Source of the DNA: Streptomyces musisoli
GTDB taxonomy: Bacteria > Actinomycetota > Actinomycetes > Streptomycetales > Streptomycetaceae
Assembly (NCBI RefSeq): GCF_016741855.1
Contig: NZ_JAERRH010000019.1
Span: 1 to 64,000 of the forward strand
Reading direction: 5' to 3'
DNA: 64,000 bases
Part shown: piece after piece, positions 1-7,954 of the stretch
Layout: every line of letters starts with the position of its first letter
How positions within the stretch are numbered: the stretch's first letter is position 1
Notes under the pieces: generated by a model
Seen by the model: only the letters and a program-made list of their open reading frames with translations
The model's database searches: none
What the model was told of the DNA's origin: nothing
Program-made: the position numbers and the translations under genes

Positions 1-1
1 G

Positions 2-178
2 ATGGCCGCACTGCAGGAATCGGTGTCGAAGGCCAGGGCGTCCCGGGGTGACGACGCCGGGCCTGCCGAAGTGCACGAGCTGCCGAAGCCGAAGAAGAAG
101 GCGGCCGCGAAGAAGCAGCCGGCCAAGAAGACCGCGGCGAAGAAGACGACTGGACGCCGTCCGAGGAGTAGTGCCTGA
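2..178 (+). CDS. ku: C-terminal end of Ku (non-homologous end joining), partial
   Basis: This is the last 58 codons of a gene entering from the left edge. It starts inside the core (AALQESVSKARASRG) and runs into a tail of repeated Lys/Ala blocks (KKAAAKK, KKTAAKK) ending GRRPRSSA. That pattern matches the C-terminal extension of actinobacterial Ku, the ring-shaped DNA-end-binding protein that recruits ligase D in NHEJ. The basic tail is thought to bind DNA. The 5' part lies outside the window, so the true start cannot be seen. Assignment rests on the short core motif and tail, so a histone-like basic tail of another protein is the alternative. Confidence 0.72.
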   Translation: MAALQESVSKARASRGDDAGPAEVHELPKPKKKAAAKKQPAKKTAAKKTTGRRPRSSA

Positions 179-250
179 GGTGCGGCAGGCGTAGGGATAT
201 CTCCCACCCGCCCGAGAGGCGTGGATGACGCGCCTGCCGCGGACCGGATC

Positions 251-596
251 CTAGCGGGGATGGCTCCGGTGCCCCAGTGCTTTGTCCGGCCGGCAGTGCG
301 GGCAGGGAGGAACCCCTTCAGCGAGCGTCCGCAGCGCGGCGTCCTGGTCGACGCCTCGGCTTCGTCTGCCCCCGTTCCAGCAGCCACCGGCGTGGACATA
401 CACCGAGGGCGACTCCTTGTTGAGGCCCGGTTCCAGGAGCCACTGCGGTGCCGGTGGCCGAGCCTGCTCGCCTCGCTGCCGCTCGGCCTGACGCCGCTCT
501 TCCTCGGCGATCCCTCGGTCGGTGAGGTCCAGCTGCCGCGCGGTGTGCTGCTCGACGACGGGGGCGGGTAAAGCACAGCGCGTCCAGGCGCGACAT
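251..596 (-). pseudogene. DUF6233-family protein, frameshifted remnant
   Basis: Read on the minus strand, the ATG at 594-596 begins MSRLDALCFTR, the usual start of Streptomyces DUF6233 proteins. The rest of the family (QLDLTDRGIAEEERRQAERQ, then YVHAGGCW, then LAEGVPPCPHCRP) continues in another frame down to the TAG at 251-253. The frame change falls near the G-run at 560-567. Length and motif order are otherwise normal for this family of about 110 residues, which has conserved Cys/His residues and no established function. The frameshift makes it a probable pseudogene. A sequencing slip in the homopolymer is the alternative. Confidence 0.66.
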
Positions 597-933
597 GGGC
601 CCCTGATCCGTCACCATCCCGCTTCTGTCCTCGCTGTTTGTGTCCGTGCTGTGTCTAGCTTGCCTAGAAAATCGAACAAGCGATCTAATCGGGGTATGTA
701 TCGCGTCGACTACCTCACCGACACCTGTGACTGAGCACGATAGGTGGCCCGGGTGGACAACTGCGATGCACAGTTCGGGCCCGGCTCATCGCGCTGGCGA
801 AGTGGCCCCAGTGCACGCCGGCCCATCGGCAGGAGGCCGTCATGGCGCAGGCGCGGTGGCAGTCGTGATGCGCAGCGCACGACCTCCGGAGCGGTGCGTG
901 CCCGCACACGAAGGTGGGTGGAAGGCTTGGGGC
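597..933. other. Intergenic region, no supported gene
   Basis: The 337 bases hold no reading frame with family resemblance. The stretch around 655-700 is locally AT-rich (tagaaaatcgaacaagcg) and is a candidate promoter zone for the phosphatase gene that begins at 934. I could not define -35/-10 boxes with confidence. Confidence 0.4.
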
Positions 934-2055
934 ATGGCCTTGCGAACGTGGCGGGTGTTCCGACGTTCTTGGCGGCCGGGTCACGCACCCGCGTTGATGG
1001 TGATCCCTCTGGGGCTGATCGTCGCGGTCTGTGTGGTGGACGTGCTGGCTCCGCCGCACATTCACCTCGGGCCTCTGCTCGTGGCGGCACCGGCGATCAC
1101 CGTGGCGTTCGCGGGCGCCCGCCTGACGGCGCTGATGGGAGCGCTCGCCGTAGCGGCGCAGGTGCTGATCGGTGTGCTGGGAGAGGGCCTGTCCTCCGCC
1201 AATATCCAGGCTCAGATCGCCGCTCTGGTCGTCGTCTCGGCCGTCTGTGTCGGCATCTGCGTGCTACGGGACCGGCGTGAGCGCCAGCTGCACCTGGTGC
1301 GGTCGGTCGCCGAGGCGGCGCAGAGCGTGCTGCTGCAGCCCTTGCCCGGCCGCGCCGGCCCGCTGCGGATCGCCGGCCTGTACATCCCCGCCGAGGAGGA
1401 AGCCGATCTGGGCGGGGACCTGTACGCGGCCGCGCGGACCGACCACGACAGCACCCGGCTCCTCATCGGCGACGTCCGCGGCAACGGCCTAGCCTCGATC
1501 AACAACACCGCCCTGCTGCTCGGTGCCTTCCGTGCGGCCGCCCATCGGCAGGCCACGCTGCCCCGCCTCGCCGTCCATCTGGACGCCGCGTTCCGCTGGG
1601 ACAGTAGCCAGTGGCGGTCGCCGTCGGAGCAGGATACCGGCGAGGACTTCGCCACGGCGATCCTGCTTGACATCCCCGACCACGAGCCGGTCGTCCACCT
1701 GGTCAACTGCGGCCACCCACCGCCGCTGCTCCTGCGCGGCACTCACGTCACCGCCCTCACGCCGGAGGCGAGCCACCTTCCGATCGGACTCGGCGGCGCC
1801 TTCGGCATCAACGCCTACGACGTCCAGACGTTTCCGTTCGAGGTCGGCGACCTGCTCCTCCTCTACACGGACGGCGTCATGGAGGCACGCGACACCGACC
1901 ACCTCTTCTATCCGCTCGCCGAACGGGCGCCCGCGTGGACCAAGGACGACCCCGGCGAACTCCTGCGCGCTCTCCACGACGACCTTCTGGCCCACGTCCA
2001 AGGCCACCTGAACGACGACGCGGCCGCAGTCGCGATCCGCCGCCTGGCCCTCTGA
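934..2055 (+). CDS. Membrane-anchored PP2C/SpoIIE-type serine phosphatase
   Basis: A 373-residue protein. Residues 1-120 contain about four hydrophobic helices (LMVIPLGLIVAVCVVDV; LLVAAPAITVAFAGA; AALVVVSAVCVGICVL). Residues from about 130 onward form a SpoIIE-type PP2C domain: GGDLYAA near 160 and GDVRGNG near 179 supply metal-binding aspartates, followed by NCGHPPP near 259, LLYTDGVMEARD near 311 and the terminal NDDAAAV near 361. Such proteins dephosphorylate anti-sigma-factor antagonists (STAS proteins) in partner-switching pathways. No PAS, GAF or HATPase domain is attached. I chose the ATG at 934 because the longer in-frame upstream extension has no hydrophobic or conserved content. No STAS or anti-sigma gene is adjacent, so its partner is unknown. 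Confidence 0.88.
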   Translation: MALRTWRVFRRSWRPGHAPALMVIPLGLIVAVCVVDVLAPPHIHLGPLLVAAPAITVAFAGARLTALMGALAVAAQVLIGVLGEGLSSANIQAQIAALVVVSAVCVGICVLRDRRERQLHLVRSVAEAAQSVLLQPLPGRAGPLRIAGLYIPAEEEADLGGDLYAAARTDHDSTRLLIGDVRGNGLASINNTALLLGAFRAAAHRQATLPRLAVHLDAAFRWDSSQWRSPSEQDTGEDFATAILLDIPDHEPVVHLVNCGHPPPLLLRGTHVTALTPEASHLPIGLGGAFGINAYDVQTFPFEVGDLLLLYTDGVMEARDTDHLFYPLAERAPAWTKDDPGELLRALHDDLLAHVQGHLNDDAAAVAIRRLAL

Positions 2056-2253
2056 TTTTCGGTCCTGCTCAACCCCTGGGGGTATGACTTTCGAAGGATG
2101 TCGGCCGCCGGGAATCTTTCGGGGGGCGGGCGTAGCGTGGAGTGACGGAGTCAGGGTGGTGCGCTGCGGCGAACGATCCTGATCACGCTCCTCCGAGGCC
2201 GCCGACGCCAGCACGCCGAGCTGTCTCGGGCGCGGTGAGACGGAGGGCCACAC

Positions 2254-3324
2254 ATGCCTCGATCGATGCGCGCGCTCGTAGCCCTGGAGGCCGGTGAACC
2301 CACCGATGTACTGCGGCTGGAATCCCGGCCTGTGCCGACGCCGAAAGCCGGTCAGGCATTGATTCGAGTGAAGGCGACTCCTGTTCACGCGAGTGATCTG
2401 CACGTGCTGCGCGGCCGCTACGGGTTCTCCCCCGAGTTCCCCGCTGTCGGGGGCTACATGGAATGTGTGGGTCACATCGAAACCCTGGGCCCGGACACCG
2501 AAGGACTGAAGGCCGGTGAGCGCGTGGTGGCCGCCGCGATCCCGGCTGTACCCGGGCCCCCCGTCGCCGGCACCTGGCAGGAATACCTCGTGGCCGACGC
2601 CCGAAGGCTCCTGCCGGTACCCGACCACCTGAACGACTCCACCGCCTGCCAACTCGCCGTCAACCCGCTGACCGCGCTGCTCCTCGTGACGCGCGAACTC
2701 GACGCGCAGGCCGGCGAATGGCTGCTGCAGACGGCCGCAGGCTCCACCGTCGGGCGGCTCGTCATCCAGCTGTGCCGGCATCTGGGTATCCGCACGATCA
2801 ACGTCGTACGGCGACGCAGCGCCGTCGAGGAGATCACAGCACTCGGCGGTGACGAGGCCATCTGCACCGAGGACGAGGACCTGATGCAGCGTGTGGCCGA
2901 GATCGCCGGACCGGCCGGCGTGCGCAAGGCCGTCGACTGCGTTGCGGGCCCCGTCGGCGCCCAGGTGTCCCAGGCACTGGCTCCAGGAGGAGAGCTGGTG
3001 GTCTACGGCGCGCTCTCCACCCACCGGCAGACCGACCCCGCGGCACTGACGATCCCGCTGCAGGCCCGCTCGGTCATCTACGAAACCAAGACAGTCCGTG
3101 GCTTCTGGCTGAACCGCTGGTTCGGCACCGCCTCACCCGAGATCGCGCTGCACGCGCTGGCCCGAGTTCGCGATCTCGTCGCCGACGAGGTGCTGAGCAT
3201 CCCCCAGGGGCGCCCCTTCCCGCTCGAACGCTTCGCCGAAGCCGTCGCGCTCGCCGAAGCACCTGCCCACGGCACCAAGCCCCTGTTCGTCTTCGAAGAC
3301 GCCCGGGACGAGGACGACGGGTAG
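2254..3324 (+). CDS. MDR-family NAD(P)-dependent oxidoreductase, enoyl-reductase-like
   Basis: A 356-residue medium-chain dehydrogenase/reductase. The GroES-like catalytic half (residues 1-130) has HASDLHVLRGRYGF and PAVGGYMECVG. The cysteine and glutamate ligands of zinc alcohol dehydrogenases are absent from these positions, so it is probably zinc-independent. NPLTALLL precedes a Rossmann core with AAGSTVGRLVIQL (glycine-rich, near 165), and the domain closes with a GFWLNRWF segment. This order resembles trans-2-enoyl-CoA reductase/quinone-reductase members of the family. The substrate cannot be told from sequence. It stands alone, 198 bases after the phosphatase and in the same direction, with GAGACGGAGGG upstream of the ATG as ribosome binding site. 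Confidence 0.85.
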   Translation: MPRSMRALVALEAGEPTDVLRLESRPVPTPKAGQALIRVKATPVHASDLHVLRGRYGFSPEFPAVGGYMECVGHIETLGPDTEGLKAGERVVAAAIPAVPGPPVAGTWQEYLVADARRLLPVPDHLNDSTACQLAVNPLTALLLVTRELDAQAGEWLLQTAAGSTVGRLVIQLCRHLGIRTINVVRRRSAVEEITALGGDEAICTEDEDLMQRVAEIAGPAGVRKAVDCVAGPVGAQVSQALAPGGELVVYGALSTHRQTDPAALTIPLQARSVIYETKTVRGFWLNRWFGTASPEIALHALARVRDLVADEVLSIPQGRPFPLERFAEAVALAEAPAHGTKPLFVFEDARDEDDG

Positions 3325-3531
3325 GAAGCGACCCCCGATGCCGCCACGGTGTTCCGGAGCCGCCGGATGAAGCTCCCGCCTTTGGCCGGCACATGCGCAA
3401 GTGTCGACTCATCACGAAAGGGTGCAAGCCGGCAGTGGGACTACACGCATCTCAAGGAAACCGCACAGAACATCGCGAACACAGCAGAACTCGTAGAACG
3501 CCTGCCGGGGATAATTCAGGCGCTGCCCTGC

Positions 3532-3564
3532 GGGCCAACTAGCGCACACATGGGCCAACTAGCG
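3532..3564. repeat. Direct repeat pair before the LexA-like gene
   Basis: GGGCCAACTAGCG occurs at 3532-3544 and again at 3552-3564, exactly 20 bases apart (about two helical turns). The second copy overlaps the start of the LexA-like coding region at 3550. The spacing suits a dimeric DNA-binding protein, possibly the encoded HTH protein itself (inference). Confidence 0.5.
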
Positions 3565-3768
3565 TGCTCAGTCACAACCCAGGAGCGCGTCCTGCGCTGC
3601 ATCCGCCGGCACATCGCCGAGCACGGCGAGGCACCCACCTACGCCCAGATCGGCGAGGAAGTCGGCATGCGCAGCCGTGCCTTCGTCCACTACCAGGTCG
3701 CCGAGCTGGCGACGAAGGGCGCGATCGTGCGCGAGCCGGGCCGGTCCAGAGGAATCCGTCTCGCATGA
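3550..3768 (+). CDS. LexA-type winged-HTH protein, DNA-binding domain only
   Basis: The core TTQERVLRCIRRHIAE, YAQIGEEVGMRS and ELATKGAIVREPGRSRGIRL matches the N-terminal DNA-binding domain of LexA. No S24 peptidase domain follows, so it cannot self-cleave like LexA. Stand-alone versions are common on Streptomyces accessory DNA and are presumed small transcription regulators. The frame is open from 3349, but the upstream part has no LexA similarity, and the ATG at 3550 gives the standard domain length (72 residues). Its TGA overlaps the ATG of the next gene (ATGA), suggesting translational coupling. Confidence 0.72.
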   Translation: MGQLACSVTTQERVLRCIRRHIAEHGEAPTYAQIGEEVGMRSRAFVHYQVAELATKGAIVREPGRSRGIRLA

Positions 3769-4157
3769 TCGATCCCGGCCGCTATCACCTGCTGCTCGAA
3801 GCCGGCGGCCGGCCGGTGCAGCACGGCTGGTGGGGAAGTGCGGAAGTTGCGCGGGACAAGTTCCGGCGCTGGGTCGGGGAGTACGGTTCTATGCCCGGTG
3901 CCCGCATCACTCTTACCGACGAGGAGAGCGTGGAGGTGCTGGCCGTGTGGCCCGACCCGCGGTACGTCCGGCTACTCGGCGGTGGGCTCTTGCTGGGCGT
4001 GCCGGACCGCCCTCTTCACAGCTTGTTCCACCTCGTACCGGTTGGCGCCGGTGGCCTCGGCGTGAGCGGTGATGGCCACCTGAGCCCTTTCGGCGGCCTT
4101 GCGCCACCGTCGCCACTGGGCGTCGTGCTCATCGTCGGTGAGGTCGGCGAGCTTTGA
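3765..4157 (+). CDS. Small conserved Streptomyces protein (MIDPGRY family), extended C-terminus
   Basis: The first 70 residues (MIDPGRYHLLLEAGGRPV, HGWWGS, FRRWVGEYGSMPGARITL, EESVEVLAVWPD) match a small accessory-genome family that normally ends soon after the ..LATWP.. segment. Here the natural stop is missing and the frame runs on for about 60 residues through the antisense of the convergent gene at 3972-4214, so the tail is probably not native. A 19-codon fragment of the same family with its normal end lies at 45673-45729. Function is unknown. It is coupled by an ATGA overlap to the LexA-like gene. Confidence 0.6.
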   Translation: MIDPGRYHLLLEAGGRPVQHGWWGSAEVARDKFRRWVGEYGSMPGARITLTDEESVEVLAVWPDPRYVRLLGGGLLLGVPDRPLHSLFHLVPVGAGGLGVSGDGHLSPFGGLAPPSPLGVVLIVGEVGEL

Positions 4158-4214
4158 TCGTTCTTCCTCGGCGGATCGTTCCAGCTTGATCAACTCATCG
4201 AGGCCCTCTGTCAC
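3972..4214 (-). CDS. Small conserved charged protein, function unknown
   Basis: An 80-residue protein starting at the GTG at 4212-4214 with AGGA about nine bases upstream. It is highly helical and charged (VTEGLDELIKLERSAEEERS, DDEHDAQWRRWRKAAERAQ, ANRYEVEQAVKRAVRHA). Similar proteins are frequent in Streptomyces accessory regions, and no enzymatic motif is visible. The open frame continues upstream to 4361, but that part is not family-like. It runs convergent to, and overlaps, the extended tail of the gene at 3765. Confidence 0.62.
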   Translation of the reverse strand: MTEGLDELIKLERSAEEERSKLADLTDDEHDAQWRRWRKAAERAQVAITAHAEATGANRYEVEQAVKRAVRHAQQEPTAE

Positions 4215-4640
4215 GGACAGGGATCCTAAGCTGCCGGACCCGCGCACCGGGGTCCCGGACCTACCTCTGATCAGGTAGAGCCGAGGCCGGCCCAGGGGGC
4301 ACGAAGCGTTGCTTCGTCGGCCAGTACCCGTGGCCTTGATCCACGATTGAACTTGACGCAACTGTTCCGATACCGACCGTAACTTTTTCCGATGGGCGGG
4401 TTGGCTTCGTTCACGAGAATGGACAGCAGAGGTTCACCACTTCGGGAGGCGCCACAGCAACACCGGGAATTCGAACACTGAGTGAGTCGCGTGCCGTAGT
4501 CACAGGCGGCGGCCGGCACTTGCTCGCGCTGCGTTGACTCCACGGAGGTGGCAGGTGCGATTGCCGCAACGGAGGAGAAATCCTGTTGGTTGGCTGCAAG
4601 CGAGCTGCGACGATGCGTCTGTTTCTCAGGCGGAGGACGT

Positions 4641-5747
4641 TTGTTCGTTTTCGTGTGTGCGGGATGTGGCGCCGAGTTGACCACCCCGCTGTCCCAGGTC
4701 TCACTTCCAGTCCACGCCCGTCAGAAGTACGGGAACGGGGCCCGGCTTCCGGTGCTCATGGAGTCCGGAACGTTTGCCGTGGACCCGGGCCCTTGGGGAG
4801 GGCCGTGGCGGATGTGGGACGAGATCGATCCGGGCGAGGCGGAGGCGCGCGGCATCTACGCGCCGGTCTACGCCCTGTCCGACAGCACGCCCGGGGCGAG
4901 TGTCATCGCGCCCGGTGATATCCGTGGAACCCGGCTGATTCCCGAGGAACGCGGCGGTGCCTGCTGCGGCCTGGACGGAGCCGACGGGCCCAACATGGCC
5001 TGCGAGGCATGCGACCTCCCCGTGGCGACCAGGGTCGACGACTGCTCGCTCTGGCAGGCAGTGCGGCTCAGCTCGGACGCCGTGCACCGCGTCCCCGTTG
5101 ACGGTATCCACGCTGCGCCCCTCTCGTGGGCGGAGCTGGCAGATAGGGGGGAGAAAACGCCCCGTTCGAGCCGATTGCCGCGTGGGGAGGAAGGCCGGGG
5201 CCGAACCACTACTGGTCGTGGAGCCCGCAGTGGGAGGCGGCAGCCGGCCAGGCGCTCGCCCACCTGCTGGTTGCCTCCCAAGGGCAGCTGGTGAAGGTTC
5301 CGGGCGGTCTGACCGCGGACGTCTTTCAACGCGCGCTCGAGGCCCTGCTGCCGGCAGGCCCCCCCGGAGCGGCGCGCCGTCCTGGCTGGACCGGGACAGC
5401 CTTCCCCGGGCGCGGGCGTCGACATCCTCCTCGTACCGGTCCATCCCCAGACAGGTCAGACCTGGACCCCCGCCAGCCCGACTGCGTCGGCATACCTGGT
5501 GCCCCTGCCGCTCGGGGTGTGGCTGTGGCTGATCTCTCCCCAGCCGTACTTGCCGGTTCCCGCGTCAGGCCGCATACCCCAAGACGTACTCCGCGACGAC
5601 CCGCTCCCGCTGCTCCCCAACTACCTGTTCCGGGCCGACCGGGGAACGTTCCAGCACACCTTGGTCCGGCTACCAGCCGTGCGCAGCCTATGGCTGCGCA
5701 CGATCCTCGAGAACCTCACGGAGGGCACCTCGACCGACCTCTTCTAG
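4641..5747 (+). pseudogene. Conserved Streptomyces cytosolic protein, broken by two frameshifts
   Basis: Starting at a TTG (4641) behind GGAGG, the protein reads LFVFVCAGCGAEL (a CxxC knuckle), WRMWDEIDPGEAEARGIYAP, a second CEAC and DDCSLWQAVRL. Near 5140-5170 (G6 and A4 runs) the match moves to another frame (FEPIAAW, HYWSWSPQWE, VFQRALEALLP). Near 5370 it returns to the first frame (GVDILLVPVHPQTGQTW, GRIPQDVLRDDPLPL, ending LTEGTSTDLF). Put together this is a full-length family member of about 360 residues with unknown function. Two independent frame changes at homopolymers indicate a decayed gene. Confidence 0.6.
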
Positions 5748-6045
5748 CCGTCTGGCGATCGAACAGCGCCAGACTCTTGAGCCGCCCAAAGTGGTCGGTA
5801 TCTGCTGTCCAATCTCGTGACATAGCCAGACGGTGCACGTTTTGGGCCGCTGAGGCGCTTGAAGGGGTGGAGGCGGTTGGCGCCTCTGGTGCCGGAGCGG
5901 GGAGGGGGCGGCTCCTGGAATGGAACAGGTACAGGGGAGGACTCGCGCAGCACGACGCTGCAGCGTGGATGTTCGAGACCGCGCGCTTTCTGAAAGAGCA
6001 AGCGGCCAACCGGCAGCAGGTCGTCGGCCTGTCCACCCGGGGCGG
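5748..6045. other. Gap with no supported gene
   Basis: About 300 bases between the broken gene and the SDR fragment. Six-frame reading gives no family resemblance. It is probably eroded coding DNA. Confidence 0.35.
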
Positions 6046-6215
6046 GTCCACCTGCTGGTCAGCAACGCCGGCTTCGCGGTGACCGGCAGGTTCGCCACCG
6101 TTCCGTTGAAGCAGAGCCTGGAGATGATGGGGTTGAACTGTGATGCCTTGGTCGCTCTCGCCCACGCGTTCTGACACGTGCCCGCCCCGGGGACACCCTG
6201 CTGAACGTGTCCTAG
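6046..6215 (+). pseudogene. Short-chain dehydrogenase (SDR) fragment
   Basis: VHLLVSNAGFAVTGRF contains the SDR NNAG motif (here SNAG), followed by MMGLNCDALVALAHAF, the helix alphaE region. At about 6171 the frame breaks, and the next frame continues the fold (LTRARPGDTLLNVS) to a TAG at 6213. The N-terminal Rossmann glycine motif and the YxxxK catalytic pair are both missing. It is a mid-gene relic of a Rossmann-fold oxidoreductase. Confidence 0.62.
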
Positions 6216-6224
6216 ACCCTCGCT

Positions 6225-6261
6225 CCGGCAGCCCTCTCCCCGGGTGGGCGAGGGCTGCCGG
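6225..6261. terminator. Strong hairpin after the SDR fragment
   Basis: CCGGCAGCCCTC (6225-6236) pairs perfectly with GAGGGCTGCCGG (6250-6261) around a 13-base loop. There is no U-tract, as is usual for Streptomyces terminators. Confidence 0.6.
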
Positions 6262-6836
6262 CGGTACGGGGGAGTTGTCGTGTGTGGTCGACGCCCGTGC
6301 ACCCGTGCGCCCCTGGATGCCTCTGTGGTGCGGCCGTGGCCGGGGCACGCTGGGCGGTCGTTGCCAGTGGGCTGGGCTACCGTCGAAAGGCCCTTGCGGG
6401 CGGCTCCGCTCTCGCCTGGCCGTCAGCTGCGGCCAGGCGAGAGCAGTCAGCACGCCCCCAGAAAATCTCGGCACGGGGGCGGGCTCTTCCGGATGGAAGG
6501 CCGACACCCAGTGGATGCCTTGTCTCCATTGACGCGGCTGAGCGCGCCGAATGCAAGGAAAACCGGGAACTTCCCCCCGGACGCGCCGTATTTGTGCGGT
6601 TCCTTTGCCCGCAGCGCACCGGGCGACGGCGCCTGCGATGTGGATCTCATTGTTCCGCGATTCCTTGATCACATTGTGTATCAACTGCTGTGGCTCACAT
6701 GCTGGTTGGCCAGCAACCCGGATGGACGGCGGCCGGCACCCGCCGTCCCTTCCCGGGCACGTACGGGACTCCTTCCCGGATGAGGGGTCTCCCTGTACCG
6801 GCCGACACCCAAGGCTTGCCTACCCAAGGAGCGTGC
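6262..6836. other. Intergenic region before the first sigma-like operon
   Basis: The 575 bases carry no gene I can support. They hold the hairpin at 6408-6444 and a block at 6268-6290 (GGGGGAGTTGTCGTG) whose core GGGGGAGTTGTCGT recurs at 10957-10970 upstream of a secreted nuclease gene. The shared block could be a promoter or operator element. Confidence 0.4.
6408..6444. terminator. Perfect 14-bp hairpin
   Basis: GCTCTCGCCTGGCC (6408-6421) pairs with GGCCAGGCGAGAGC (6431-6444) around a nine-base loop. It is a likely bidirectional transcription stop insulating the operon that begins at 6837. Confidence 0.6.
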
Positions 6837-7061
6837 ATGCCGCTCAAGCAGATACTGATCATCACGGTGACCGTGACCGGACTCGTCCTCGCGTGGAGTG
6901 CGGTCATGGCCTGGCTGGGCCAGACGGTCGCCATCGCCTCCCTGGCACCTGTTCTCGGGCTGACCGTTGTCCAGATCGTCCGCGCGGTACGCGCCCACGC
7001 ACCGGCCTCCGGTCACCGCGTGGCAGCCGTCCCTGAAGAAGAGGACGACGCCAACCGATGA
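6837..7061 (+). CDS. Small membrane protein, first gene of the HTH-sigma operon
   Basis: A 74-residue protein with two predicted helices (ILIITVTVTGLVLAWSAVMAWL and VAIASLAPVLGLTVVQIV) and a charged C-terminal tail (PEEEDDANR). AAGGAG sits about six bases before the ATG. Its stop overlaps the start of the HTH-sigma gene (ATGA), so the two are probably coupled. No family was recognised. The second sigma-type operon has its own small hydrophobic-tailed protein at 20856, but the two are not visibly homologous. Confidence 0.68.
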   Translation: MPLKQILIITVTVTGLVLAWSAVMAWLGQTVAIASLAPVLGLTVVQIVRAVRAHAPASGHRVAAVPEEEDDANR

Positions 7062-7954
7062 TGCCGCCCGACCCCTCCCAGCCACCTCCCGGACGGCCGG
7101 GCCGCAAACTCGGCCCGATCACCGAATCCGCCGGCAGTATCCACCGCGCATGGCTCGAGCCCATGCGCGAGGCGTACTTCGCCAGCGGCCGCACTTTAGG
7201 CGACCTCAGCGTCGAGGTGCCCCTGGCGAAGTCGAAGCTTTCCGAACTGCTCCGTGGAGCCAACCTCTACCCCCGCTGGGAGATCGTCTCCCGCCTCGCC
7301 ACCCTGCTCGGCCTGCCCTACGTCCCACTGCACCGGCTGTGGAAGCAGGCCGCCCTCGAGGCCCACAAGAGCCGCGACTGGGTCGACCGCTCCACCGACA
7401 ACACCACCGCGCTGACGACCACGCACGCCGCACCCCCGATCGACCACCGGGCATTCTGCGAAGACGTCGAGCAGGACTACCTCCTGTACGCCCAGGCCTT
7501 CATCCCCGACGACTGCCAGTGTGAAGCCGCCGTCACCGACACCTTCGACATCCTCTGGCTGTCCTGGAACGACGCCCTGGCCAGCGCCGACACCCGCCGC
7601 TTCGCCTGGGAGGTACTGCGCCGCACCGTCATGTCCCGCACCCCCCACATCGACGGCCGCCCCTGCTTCAGCCAGGCCGCCTTCGACACCGTCGAGCTCA
7701 CCTATCTCACCGATGAGGAAGCACGAACCCGCCAGCTCACCGAGACCATCGCACTGTTCCAGGTGATGAGCCGGCTGCCCGTCAACCAGTTCGACGTGAT
7801 GGCACTGCGCATCCTGTGGCGCATGCCCACCGAGCGCGTTTCCGAGCTGCTGGGCCTCGCACCGGCCCTGGTGCGCTCCAGCCAGCGCCATGCCGAGCAC
7901 TTCCTGAAGAGCACCCTCTATCCGCTCGAGAACGACGAAGGGACAACTCCGTGA
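7058..7954 (+). CDS. HTH domain fused to an ECF sigma-like domain
   Basis: A 298-residue protein. Residues about 25-95 resemble the XRE-type HTH of Streptomyces regulators (MREAYFASGRTLGDLSVEV, KSKLSELLRGANLYPRWEIV, TLLGLPYVPLHRLW). Residues about 125-215 resemble sigma-70 region 2 (YLLYAQAFIPDD, VTDTFDILWLSWNDAL). Residues about 225-285 resemble region 4 (LFQVMSRLPVNQFDVMALR, SELLGLAPALVRSSQRHAE). It could act as a sigma factor or as a DNA-binding protein that has kept only the fold. GTGA overlap couples it to the next gene. A paralogue without the HTH part is at 19518-20039. Confidence 0.7.
   Translation: MMPPDPSQPPPGRPGRKLGPITESAGSIHRAWLEPMREAYFASGRTLGDLSVEVPLAKSKLSELLRGANLYPRWEIVSRLATLLGLPYVPLHRLWKQAALEAHKSRDWVDRSTDNTTALTTTHAAPPIDHRAFCEDVEQDYLLYAQAFIPDDCQCEAAVTDTFDILWLSWNDALASADTRRFAWEVLRRTVMSRTPHIDGRPCFSQAAFDTVELTYLTDEEARTRQLTETIALFQVMSRLPVNQFDVMALRILWRMPTERVSELLGLAPALVRSSQRHAEHFLKSTLYPLENDEGTTP

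Noticed and set aside
1489..3024. 511-codon open frame on the minus strand
   Set aside because: It lies antisense to the phosphatase and oxidoreductase genes, has no family resemblance and reflects GC-rich codon structure.
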